DNA of 64,000 bases from Luscinia megarhynchos (lineage: Eukaryota; Chordata; Aves; Passeriformes; Turdidae): NCBI GenBank assembly GCA_034336665.1, contig CM067584.1, forward strand, positions 124,001-188,000, written 5' to 3'. Of the stretch, positions 9,661 to 19,764 are shown piece after piece. Numbering within the stretch: position 1 is the first letter of the stretch; every line of letters starts with the position of its first letter. The notes beneath the pieces are model-generated. The model was not told the DNA's origin, did not search any database, and saw only the letters and a list, made by a program, of their open reading frames with translations. The position numbers and the translations under genes were made by a program.

Positions 9661-12600
9661 TCAGGACATTTCCTGCTCCCCCACTCTGTGCTTCCTGCAC
9701 CGCCGTTTCCTGGCGGGTGAGGGCTCCTGGGGCTGGGTGCTCTGGGGGGGGAGCAGCTCCTTGCGCTGCTTCTTGGAGGGTGGGGAAAGCCAACAGTTCC
9801 TGGGGGCCAGACTGCAGGGCTGCCTCTGCTCCAGGTGATTCTGCTGCAAATGATTCCACTTCTTCTGCTTCCTCTGCTCCAGGTGATCCCGCTTCTTCTG
9901 CTTCCTCTGCTCCAGGTGATCCTGCTTGCTCTGCTCCAAGTGATTCTCCTCAAAGTGATTCTCCTCCAAGTGATCCTGCTTCCTCTGCTCCAGGTGATTC
10001 TGCTTCAGGTGATTCCGCTTCTTCTGCTTTCTCTGCTCCAGGTGATCCTGCTTCCTCTGCTCCAAGTGATTCTCCTCCAGGTGATTCTGCTTCCTCTGCT
10101 CTAGGTGATTCTGCTCCAGGTGATTCTGCTTCTTCTGCTTCCTCTGCTCCAAGTGATTCTCCTCCAAGTGATTCTGCTTCCTCTGCTCCAGGTGATTCTG
10201 CTCCAGGTGATTCTGCTTCTTCTGCTTCCTCTGCTCCAAGTGATTCTCCTCCAAGTGATTCTGCTTCCTCTGCTCCAGGTGATTCTGCTCCAGGTGATTC
10301 TGCTCCAGGTGATTCCACTTCCTCTGTTTCCTCTGCTCCAAGTGACTCTCCTCCAAGTGATTCTCCTCCATGTGATCCTGCTTCCTCTGCTCCAAGTGAT
10401 TCTCCTCCATGTGATCCTGCTTCCTGTGCTCCAGGTGATTCCGCTTCTTCTGCTTCCTCTGCTCCAGGTGATCCTGCTTCCTCTGCTCCAAGTGATTCTG
10501 CTCCAGGTGATTCCGCTTCTTCTGCTTCCTCTGCTCCAGGTGATCCTGCTTGCTCTGCTCCAAGTGATTCTCCTCCAAGTGATTCTGCTTCCTCTGCTCC
10601 AGGTGATTCTGCTCCAGATGATTCCACTTCTTCTGTTTCCTCTGCTCCAGGTGATCCTGCTTCCTCTGCTCCAAGTGATTCTCCTCCAAGTGATCCTGTT
10701 TCCTCTGCTCCAGGTGATTTTGCTTCCTCTGCTCCAGATGATTCCACTTCTTCTGCTGCCTCTGCTCCAGGTGATTCTGCTTCCTCTGCTCCAAATAATT
10801 CTGCTTCAGGTGATTCTGCTTCATCTGTTTCTTCTCTTCCAGATGATTCTGCTTCATCTGCTTCTCCTGATCCAGATGATCCTGCTCCAGATGATTCCAC
10901 TTCTGCTGCCTCTGCTCCAGATGATTCTGCTCCTGATGCTCCAGCTTTTTCAGCCGCCTCTGCTCCAGATTCTTCTGCTGCAGCTGCTCCTGGCCCAGGG
11001 GCGCGTGCCTGTGTCCCAGCTCCTGGGGCTGTTCCAGAGCTGTGGGGCCAGGCCACTGCTTCTTCTTGCTGCTGCCAGGGTTCCTGCAAGGAAATTTGGG
11101 AGTCAGCACCCAAAAATGGCTGCTTGGGAACACCCTGGGCCCCTCTGGGTGCACCCAGAGCCTTTTCCTGCTGCCTGAAAGATGAGAACACCCAGAGGTT
11201 CACTGCTGATTTCTGACAGGAGGTTTTCAGCAGGAAGTGTTTTCCATGCCCCCAAGGTGATGCCTTGGGTTTTAGCTTTTGTATTTTTCAGAATCTCTGC
11301 TTCTTAATGTCTAACTCTGAAAACTCATGTTGGTGTTAGTAAATTCTCTTCACAGGGTGGTTGGACAAAACAATCCCTTCCCAGCTGGAGAATCAAGGAC
11401 ACCCAAAAAGCAGAAACAATGGCTAAGGGAGGGGGGGCAAACCAGGGGGCTGAGATTTCATAGCCTGGGGCTCTGTTTGGACAATTGACCCCAATGTGCA
11501 GATGAACCAAAACTTATAAAAGTGTAAAACTCATAACCAGGATCCATCTTGGATTTGATCTGGGTGTAGCCCTGGCTGGGCTCTTTCATTGCCTAAGGTG
11601 AATCTTGTCCATAAATACCAATTTTATTCCTTTTGGTTTTAGTTTGTAACTGGGTAGAAATGCTAAAAAATATAGTGGGTTTGGTTTATCAATTTGAAAT
11701 TTTTTTTGTTGTGAGATAGGGTCAGGAGGAAGGCAGTACAGATTTAACTTTAAATGGTACAAAGAGAAACTTTATTATTAAAAATTATAAGAAAAAATTA
11801 GAATAATACTTTAGACTACTTTTTTTCTACTGAAAATGTATAGAAAATAATTAGCAATTTTAACATTTGTTTATTTTAAACACTAATGTTCACTTACATT
11901 TACAGTTAGAACAGTTATATTTACTTTATAATGTTTTTATGTGTTATAGGGAAAGAAGACGGTTTTCCAGTAGTTAAAAAAAGTGCAATTTTAGCTTATG
12001 ATCTTTCTTTTTATTTGGGATTTCTTTTTTTTTTTCTTTTTTGCTAAGGATTTCAGGAAATCTTTACAAACCACCACAACAACCACCCTTGGGAGCAGCA
12101 ACTTGAGGCTCCCAGGGGAAGGGGCAAACACCTACCTGGGTACTGCCAGGGGGGGCTTCACCAGGTGCTTTTGGGGCTTGGCTGGGGCACTGCCTTTGCT
12201 CCTGGAGAGATCTGAGCCCAAATTCTTCATTTCACAGCTGCTTTTGAAGGGAATTTTAAAGATAATTCCAGATGTTTTCACAGGAAAAACAGAGTGATCA
12301 CATCAGCTCTCTCAAACCCAGAAAAGGGGGTTTGGGGTTTTCCCATCCAGTTCTAATCCCAGCATGGTTTGGGTTGGAAAGGACCTTAAATCCCATCCAG
12401 CCCCATCCCCACCATGGGCAGGGACACCTTCCCCTATTCCAGGCTGCTCCAAGCTGACCCTGGACACTTCCAGGGATGGAGAAACTACAGATTTTCTGGG
12501 AATTCCATCACCACCCTCACAGGGAGGGATTTCTGCCCAACATCCTACCTAGCCCTGCCCTCTGTGGGTTTCAATCCGTTTCTCCCTTGCCCTGGCTCTC

Positions 12601-15600
12601 TCTGTGCTGTCCCAGCTCCCACCTCCCCTCCTGGAGCCCCCGTGAGGTTCACAACCTTCCCCAGCAGCTCTCCTCACTCCTCGAACACCCAGACTCACTT
12701 TTTCAGGGCTCTCTTCTGCAGATCCTGGATGTAGTTGGTTCTCTCTATGGGATGCCCTCGACACTTGTTGAACACTAGGGAGAGACAGAGTTACCCCAAC
12801 ACAAGTGTTTTGGTTTTAGTTTGTAACTGGGTAGAAATACTAATAAATGCAGTGGTTTGGGTTTATGAATTTGAATTATTTTTTGTTGTGAGATAGGATT
12901 AGGAGGAAGCCAATACAGGTTTAAATTTAAATGGTACAAGGAAAAACTTTATTACTAGAAACTATATGAAAAAAATATAATACTTTAGACTGTTTCTACT
13001 GAAAGTGCATAGAAAATAATTAGTAATTTTAACATTTGCTTATTTTAAACACTAATGTTTACTCATATTTATAGTTAGAACAGTTGTATTTACTTTATAA
13101 TATTTTATGTGTTATTATAGGGAAAGAAGAGGGTTTTCTAATAATTAAAAAAAGTGAAATTTTAGTTTATGATTTTGTTTTATTTGGGATTTGATTTTTT
13201 TTAATAAGGATTTCAGGAAATCTTTACAAACCACCACAAGAAGTCAACCCTGGGGCTGCTGAATAACTGAAACCTTCCAGAAGGGTTTTAACCCCTTCCC
13301 CCAAGCACAGTCCCCTCCCTGGAGCCATCCCAAACCTCCCTGAACACTCCCCATGCCAGCAGGATACTCACATTCTATGGCAGCATTTGGCTCCATGCCT
13401 TCAACATCAATCAGGTACCTGCACAGAGCAGAAATCAAATTACACAATTAATTATGAAAACACTGAGGGGTTGGTGAAGATTCAAACACGAAATAAAAGG
13501 ACTGGGGAGTTTTAAACCCTTTATTCATGTGCCCCAATGGAAGATCAGTATTTTGGGGTGGATTTTGGGGTGAGAACATTCCCTAACAAAAGCTGTAAAT
13601 CCTTGCAAGTCTGGGATCACACAAATCACTCCTGGAAATGCCACCACTGCCCCCCAGCTGACCAAGAACTCACCTGCAGACCAGGTAGCCAGTCCTGTTC
13701 AAGCCATGTGTGCAGTGCACCCCAATGAGTTTATCTGCAACACACACGGGACATTCAGCTCTCTTCCTCCCAAATCTCTCCGATCTCCCCAAAATGAGCC
13801 CATCTGCATCAACCTCCCACCAGTGACACCAACACAATGAACAGAAATAACCCCACACATCACCATGGCCATGTCTAATTAGCACTCAGCTCATCAACTC
13901 GTTAATTCTGGCAGTTCATCTACACAATCCCTAAGCTCAAACTCAATTAAGGCTCAAATCACCACAGAATCCTGCAATAGTTTGGGTTGGAAAGGACCTT
14001 AAAGTCCATCCAGGGCCATGGGCAGGGACACTCCCACCACCCCAGGCTGCTCCAAGCCCTGTCCTACCTGGCCTAGATTATCAGAGGAAAAAACCAATTT
14101 ATTGCCTTGAAATTCCCACAGTCAAGAGAAGGAAAAGAAATTCCTGCTGGCAGCAGAGTCAGGGAGATCCACACTCACCATTGTCTTTGTTGGCTGTCAG
14201 AAACTTTTTCACAATGTATTTGAACCTCACAATGGTTTTTCTGTTTGGGATCTCGTGCCCCATGGTCAGGATCTTGTAGTAGCGCAGTGTGGGTGGCAGC
14301 TCCTACAGGAAAAAAACTCAATCAACTCCAGAAAAAGCACAAATTTCTCATCAATTAAAGAATCCCAGGTAATAAACCAGGAGAAGACGAGTTTTTCCAC
14401 CAAGCCTAAAGAGCAGCTACGCAGTTTGTTACAAAGATAGAGATATAATAAAAGAAAACTATCTAATAAATATAAAATATAAACATAAATATATTTATAA
14501 AATATAGTTTAAACCCTGCTAGCAGTAGTTTGTAGAAGTTTCCATGCAAAAAGAACCTTAGAAATGAAAAGCCAGTTAACACCACAAATTATTCTAGTAA
14601 GAAAATAAGTGTGCACCTGCATAAAAAATAGATCTGTCCCATAAAAATCATTAAAAAACAAGTAAAAACCAGTAGATGTAAAATATCAGTAGAAAAGTAA
14701 AGTAAGCAAAAAGTAAGTACGTAAAAGAAAATCTGTTAACATGTACACACAAAACACTTTTAAACCAATGAGTTAGGAGGCAAGAAAACTATCAGCCAAT
14801 AAGAGCTCAACACAAAGTCTGTAAAACTGTATAAAATGAGTTATGTAAATAAAAAAAATCGCTTTTCCTGCATGAAAAAACTGAGTCCCAGCTAGGCTGT
14901 TACAACACACAGTTGTAGTAAGAAAAGTTTCAATCCCTGGACAAAGTACCAATATTCTGGATTATTTCTCCTGCCTTTGCTCTTTTTGCTCCTCACCTCC
15001 TGCCAGAGGATTCCAGGCCCTCCCAGGTGTTACATGCAGATAAAACCTTATTTAAAAAAAAGGCCTTATAAAGCATAGTTTAGGCCTTGCTATTCTAACC
15101 AATTCTAACTAAGCTAGCCTGTGAAGTTCCCATAAAAAAGAATCATAAGAGTAAGAATCAGGCTACTTAAAAATTTATTTTTATGAGGAAACAGTCTATT
15201 CCTGCAAAAATAAAAAATCTATCCTGTGAGAGCTCATAAAGAAAAAAATATAAACATACCTAAAAGAAAAATAAACATACCTAAAAATAAAAATACCTTA
15301 ACAGAAAAAACTTTAACAGACATATACACTAACCATTAGCAACCAATCAACTACATTTAAATTATTTACTAACCCATGAAATTTAAACTTCTGATACCAT
15401 TGTAGAGGTTTTGGTTCACTAATTTGAAATTTTTCTGCTGTGAGACAGGATTAGGAGGAAGGCAAAACAGGCTGAATTGTAAATGGTACAAAGACAAAAT
15501 TTATTAATAGAAACTGTAAGAAAAAACTGCAAGGAGGAAAAAAACCATGAGGAAAAACTATAACTATGAGAAAAAAAAAACATAAGAAAAAACCAAGCAA

Positions 15601-18231
15601 AGAGAAACTTTATTAGCAGAACCTATAAGAAAAAACCAAGCAGCCAAAACTTCAAGGAAACATTTATAGACCACTGCATACCGTATAAAAATAAACTGTG
15701 CGCAATAAAGATTCAGGTATTCTACTCCAAAAAAAGACAAATATCTTGTCTGTGTCATTTCTCCCCACAGCACAGCAATCCCCAGGCTGTTGTTTTGAGG
15801 AGAATCCCCAAATTCTCACACTGACCTCACGGCCGTAGTAGCGCGTGGTGTACGTCAGGTCAATGATCAGCCCCAGCTCCTCCTTCCTCTCCTCCACCTT
15901 CCTGATGAGGTCATGAGGGGAAAATCTCTCTTCTGGCAGGAGGTTCCGATCAAAACTCTGCAGGAAAGGATGTTTTAAAGCAATTATTGAAATGTGGATG
16001 TGCTGTGATGGGTGGGGAGAGATCAGGGAGAAGAGCTCAGCAAGGAGCAAAGGCTGCAGCAGGAAAAAACAGTTTGGGCACTGAATCCTGGGGTGGTTTG
16101 GGCTGAAAAGGACATTAAAACTCATTCAGTTTGGACAGGGATGTGCTCAGGGCCTCAGAGGTTTGGGGCAGCTCAGCTGAGAGTTCTGAGGGGTGAGTGT
16201 ACACTTTAACCCCGCAGTGACAAACACATTCAAGGACTGCAGCTCTCCTGGTGGAAGCTGGGATTCACAGAATCACCGAGGCTGGAAAAGCCCTTCTATC
16301 CCATGGAGTGCCAGCTGTGCCCCACCCCCACCTCGGCCCCAGCCCACAGCACTGACTGCCATGTCCAGGAGCTCCCTGGACACCTCCAGGTGTGGGGACC
16401 CCAAACCTCCTTGGGCTGTTCCAAGGTCTGACCACCCTTCCCAGGAGGAAACTCCTCCTGATGTGCAGCCTGAGCCTCCCCTGGCACAGCTTGGGGCCAT
16501 TTTCTCTCCTCCTGTCCCTGTTCCCTGGGAGCAGAGCCCAGCCCCAGGCCCAGCTGCTGCCACACTTGATGCCTTAAGTTTTAGCTCTCATATTTTTCAG
16601 ATTCTGTGCTGCCTAGGCATGTAGCTCTGAGCTTGGTAAGTGTTAGCAAGTTCTCTTCACAATTGAGTCAGACAAAACAATTATTTTCCAGCTTGAGAAC
16701 CAAGTACAACCATCAGGCCCAAGCACAGCTTCAAGCCCCAAAAGCATAAACAACAGGGAACTGAAAAGAGCAAAAAAGGATAGGACTTCATAGCCTGAAG
16801 CTGCAACTGGACAATTAACCCCAATATGTAAATGGACCAAAACTTCTAAAAGTGTGAAAACTCACAGCCAGGATCCATCCTGGGTGTAGCCCTGGCCAAG
16901 CTCTCAAAGGCCTTTCAATAAATATCCACTTTATTCTTTTAGCTCTGCCCAGCCTCTCTCTGCTCCAGCTCAGCCTCTCTGGGAACCACACTGACCCCTC
17001 ACAGCCCCCACTCCCAAAATCCAGCTGTGGCACTCAGCAATTCCCTCCAGGAATCCCCACAAAGCCACACCACCCCCAGCTGTCTCCCCCCCAAAGAGCC
17101 CCAGGACCCTGCTGCCCCTCACCTCCTTCAGGGGCACCTTGAAGGCGATGAAGCGCGTGCCCGGCATCCTGCAGCCCAGCGGGATGTAGTCGGTCCACCT
17201 GAGCCCAGAGGGGTGTGAAACCAGGCCACAGACCCCCGGGCAGAGCCCCCCGAGAGCCGGAACACAACTCCCCCCAGCCTGGGAAGCACCAAACCACCGA
17301 GGAGCCTCAACCTCCCGCTGGCATCAGAGCCTCACAATCCCCCATGTCCAGGGAGCCCAGACCCATGGTCTGCAAAGCCCCAGTCTGGGCATCCTCAAAC
17401 TCTGTCCAGCCCAGGGAACCTCAAATTCCCCCCAGCCCTGGGGATCCTCAAACTCTGTCCAGCCCAGAGAACCTCAAATTCCCCCCAGCCCTGGGGATCC
17501 TCAAACTCTGTCCAGCCCAGAGAACCTCAAATTCCCCCCAGCCCTGGGGATCCTCAAACTCTGTCCAGCCCAGGGAACCTCAAATTCCCCCCAGCCCTGG
17601 GGATCCTCAAACTCTGTCCAGCCCAGGGAACCTCAAATTCCCCCCAGCCCTGGGGATCCTCAAATTCTGTCCAGCCCAGGGAACCTCAAATTGCCCCCCA
17701 GCCCTGGGGATCCTCAAACTCTGTCCAGCCCAGGGAACCTCAAATTCCCCCCAGCCCTGGGGATCCTCAAATTCTGTCCAGCCCAGGGAACCTCAAATTG
17801 CCCCCAGCCCTGGGGATCCTCAAATTCTGTCCAGCCCAGGGAACCTCAAATTGCCCCCAGCCCTGGGGACCCTCAAGTCTAGAGCCCTCAAATCTCCACT
17901 AGACCCAGAATTCCCAAATCCCTCCTCAAATCTCCACTGGGCCCGGGACTCCCAAACCCCCCTGGCTCAGGGACCCTCAACCCCCACCCTGGCCAGAAAT
18001 CCTTCAAGCTTCCCCAGGCCCTGGGACCTTCAAACCCCTCAGCCCCAGAGTCCCTTGTTCCCCACCCCACGGCACCCACGGGACGGTGCAGCAGCGCCGC
18101 CACTGCCCGGTCCCGCCCGGGTTTTGGGTCTCTCCCCGCAGGCGGGAGCCCCGGCCGGGAGGAACCGCGCTCAGGCCGCGCTCGGGCCGCGCTCACCGCT
18201 CCGGGACGCGGCAGGAACCCCTGCCCGCCAT
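9661..18231 (-). CDS. DUSP11: DUSP11, RNA 5'-triphosphatase with a giant repeat tail
   Basis: Complete gene. Coding exons in transcript order: 18231-18197, 17198-17123, 15957-15826, 14302-14179, 13734-13674, 13418-13372, 12774-12699, 12237-12136, 11083-9661. Phase closes exactly, giving 691 aa. Residues 10-185 form the PTP-like domain: GTRFIAFKVPL, ELGLIIDLTYT, then the catalytic loop HCTHGLNRTG with Cys130 and Arg136 (the Cx5R motif), and a YLIDVEGM helix. DUSP11 is known as a nuclear enzyme that removes gamma and beta phosphates from 5' ends of RNA polymerase III and some viral RNAs. The last exon (residues 218-691) is unusual: after a Lys-rich start it encodes about 370 residues of HLEQRKQN-type repeats and a basic end (ARKRRCRKHR). 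Mammalian DUSP11 is much shorter. The frame follows from splice phase and matches the terminal stop. Confidence 0.92.
9820..10960 (-). repeat. DUSP11: Coding minisatellite in DUSP11 last exon (15/24/33-bp units)
   Basis: About 1.1 kb of tandem units. In the DUSP11 frame they encode HLEQN or HLEEN (5 residues), HLEQRKQN/D (8) and HLEQRKQKKRN (11), so units differ by 9-bp steps. All unit lengths are multiples of three, which is why all three minus frames and two plus frames stay open for long distances. No frameshift or stop interrupts the DUSP11 frame. Higher-order blocks are visible, for example a block of about 29 residues repeated back to back near the middle. Confidence 0.92.
11258..11634 (+). 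mobile_element. Solo LTR of an avian endogenous retrovirus, copy 1
   Basis: Lies in the last DUSP11 intron and extends slightly beyond. It shares extended sequence with 16565-16995 and with the reverse complement of 55560-55915, e.g. GGACAATTGACCCCAATGTG and CAGGATCCATC. It holds a TATA-like CTTATAAAAGTG. No gag, pol or env reading frames flank it, so it is a solo LTR. Confidence 0.7.
11625..12065 (+). repeat. AT-rich interspersed repeat, copy 1
   Basis: About 430 bases, nearly the same as 12803-13236. It starts TTTTGGTTTTAGTTTGTAAC and ends AAGGATTTCAGGAAATCTTT. It lies in a DUSP11 intron, abutting LTR copy 1. Family unknown: possibly a nonautonomous element or an LTR fragment. Confidence 0.8.
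12362..12670 (-). mobile_element. CR1 LINE 3' fragment
   Basis: Starts with the complement of the CR1 terminus (ATGGTTTGGGTTGGAAAGGA). It runs about 300 bases up to the splice donor side of DUSP11 exon 7. Confidence 0.82.
12803..13236 (+). repeat. AT-rich interspersed repeat, copy 2
   Basis: Second copy of the element at 11625-12065, in the same orientation, between DUSP11 exons 7 and 6. It has small indels relative to copy 1 and the same start and end points. Confidence 0.8.
13970..14075 (-). mobile_element. Short CR1 3' end
   Basis: Contains TTTGGGTTGGAAAGGACCTT and CACCCCAGGCTGCTCCAAGC, in a DUSP11 intron. Confidence 0.75.
14430..15390. other. AT-rich intron sequence, no gene seen
   Basis: The DUSP11 intron between exons 4 and 3 is strongly AT-rich with short scrambled A-rich duplications (for example AAACATACCTAAAA repeated near 15250-15300). 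I see no reading frame or RNA gene here. Confidence 0.6.
15395..15660 (+). repeat. AT-rich interspersed repeat, partial copy 3
   Basis: It has the GGTTTTGGTTCACTAATTTG and TGTGAGACAGGATTAGGAGG blocks of the two copies above, then diverges into short AAACTTTATTAGCAGAACC-type duplications. It lies in a DUSP11 intron. Confidence 0.65.
16085..16565 (-). mobile_element. Two CR1 3' fragments
   Basis: One end lies near 16088 (GGTTTGGGCTGAAAAGGACA) and a second begins at 16268 (CAGAATCACCGAGGCTGGAA), both reverse-oriented. They reach the start of LTR copy 2. Confidence 0.7.
16565..16995 (+). mobile_element. Solo LTR, copy 2
   Basis: Same family as 11258-11634. It shares TTGATGCCTTAAGTTTTAGC, the TTCTAAAAGTGTGAAAAC core and a downstream AATAAA (CAATAAATATCC). 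It sits in the DUSP11 intron between exons 3 and 2. Confidence 0.72.
17390..17880 (+). repeat. 53-bp minisatellite, about nine copies
   Basis: Highly uniform 53-bp unit, beginning CCTCAAACTCTGTCCAGCCC and ending CAGCCCTGGGGAT, in DUSP11 intron 1. Degenerate related text continues to about 18050. Confidence 0.92.
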
Positions 18232-18300
18232 GATGGCGACGGCGCAGCGCTCGCGCGCGACGTCACTTCCGCGCACGCCGCGCGGTCCCGCGGAACGACG
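18229..18300 (-). promoter_or_regulatory. DUSP11: DUSP11 core promoter region
   Basis: A CpG-dense block directly upstream of the DUSP11 ATG. A CRE-like GACGTCA abuts an ETS core CACTTCCG at about 18259-18272, in the same arrangement as other TATA-less promoters. The TSS is inferred. Confidence 0.5.
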
Positions 18301-18419
18301 CGAGGCCACGCCCCCAACAGAGACCACGCTCGGCAGAGGGTCACGCCTCCCGCGCGGCGCCCTGAGGCTCTCGCGCCGCCTAGCGGTCACGGTGGTACTA
18401 CAGCCCCCGAGCGGCGCCG

Positions 18420-18960
18420 CCGCTAGTGCCACCGCACCGGATCCGAACCGGCACCTAACTGGAGCCACTGAACCGGGACTGAACCGGCACCGAACCGGCA
18501 CCGAACCGGAGCCACCGAATCGGGACGGAACTGGTGCCACCGCACCGGGACCGAACCAGGACCGAACCGCCACCGAACCCGGACCGAACCGGCACCTAAC
18601 CGGAGCCACCGCACCGGGACCGAACCGCGACCGAACCGGGACCGAACCAGAGCCACCGAATCGGGACCGAACCAGGGCCGAGCCGACACCGAACCCGGAC
18701 CGAACCGGAGCCACCGAACCCGAGCCACTGAACTGGGACCAAACCGAGACTGAACTGGGACCGAACCAGAGCCACCAAATTAGGACCGAACCGGAGCCAC
18801 CAAACCAGGACCGAGCCGGGACTGAACCGGGACCGAACCGGAGCCCCCAACCGGGACTGAACTGGGACCGAGCTGGGACCGAGCTGGGGCCACCGAACCA
18901 GGACCAACCCAGCATCACTGCCACAGGACTGAATCAGTGCCACCACATCGGGACCGAACC
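18420..18960 (+). repeat. CCGAACCGGGA-type minisatellite beside the DUSP11 promoter
   Basis: Over 500 bases of short units (GGACCGAACC, GGAGCCACCGAACC, GGCACCGAACC), rich in CpG at the left and decaying to CA/TG at the right. Long ORFs on both strands are repeat artefacts. Confidence 0.9.
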
Positions 18961-19330
18961 AGTGTCACTGCTCCAGTAGCAGCCTCACTGCCCCAGTACC
19001 AGCACCAGCATCACCATTCCAGTACCAGTACCGTGACTCCAGTGTGAGTGCCTCTTTGCTGGTAACAGTATCACTGTCCCAGTCCCAGCAGCACCTTGGA
19101 CTGGCATCCCCTGCCTGTGCCAGTACCAGAACCCCTGACTTGGTGCTGGTATCCCCAGGAGCGGTGTCCCTAATCAATGCTGGAACTCCCAGGATCAGCA
19201 TCCCCGACCCCATCCTGGCATCAACACCCCTGGAACCAGCATCCCTACCCCATTCCCACAAGTATCCCACAAGTGCCACCCTAAAGGGCCGCCCCAGGGG
19301 CTCCCTATCACAGCCATGATGTTCTGGCAT
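18960..19330 (+). repeat. Degenerate CCAGTACCAGCATC-type repeat
   Basis: Loosely periodic CAGTACCAG / CCAGCATC text continuing from the minisatellite. No gene is seen. Confidence 0.5.
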
Positions 19331-19484
19331 GGCTCAAACACAGATGGGAGCAGCAGTTGTACCTTGGGCAAGGAAGAGAGAGAACAAAACCAACTCAAAA
19401 CCATCCCTAAATCATCCCCTCCCAACATTGGGGCACACGGTGGCACTCCATCCCTTCCCCTTGGACATGAAAATCACCTCTACT

Positions 19485-19760
19485 CCCAAAAATATTGTTG
19501 GGATGGAAGATTGTTGGCCATGCAAAAGGTTGTGGATATGGAGGAATCACCATGGGAAATCATGGTGGGAGTAGGAAATGATTGTGGGGATGGGAAATCA
19601 TCATGAACATGGAAGTCGTGGTGGGATGGCAAATCCTCGTGGATTTGGGGAATGGGGAAATCCAGGTTGGGGTTAGGAAATCACCGTGGGAACGGGAAAT
19701 CGAGGTTGTGGTTGGGAAATCATCGTGAGGATGGGAAATCACAGTAGGAAATCATCTCCA
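19485..19760 (+). repeat. GGGAAATCATCGTGG minisatellite
   Basis: About ten degenerate units around GATGGGAAATCATCGTGG in the DUSP11-PROM2 spacer. Confidence 0.75.
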
Positions 19761-19764
19761 TCAC

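Noticed and set aside
9950..11203. A 417-codon minus ORF (ESPGAES repeats)
   Set aside because: Wrong phase relative to the DUSP11 splice junction at 11083; same repeat artefact.
9612..11216. A 534-codon plus-strand Ser/Ala/Pro/Asp ORF and Leu/Val/Gln-rich ORFs over the DUSP11 tail
   Set aside because: They are other readings of a minisatellite whose units are multiples of three. None has splice support, and the minus DUSP11 frame does.
17215..18979. Long plus ORFs of about 400 and 300 codons near the DUSP11 promoter
   Set aside because: Created by the 53-bp array and the CCGAACC minisatellite, running antisense across DUSP11 exon 1. No homology recognised.
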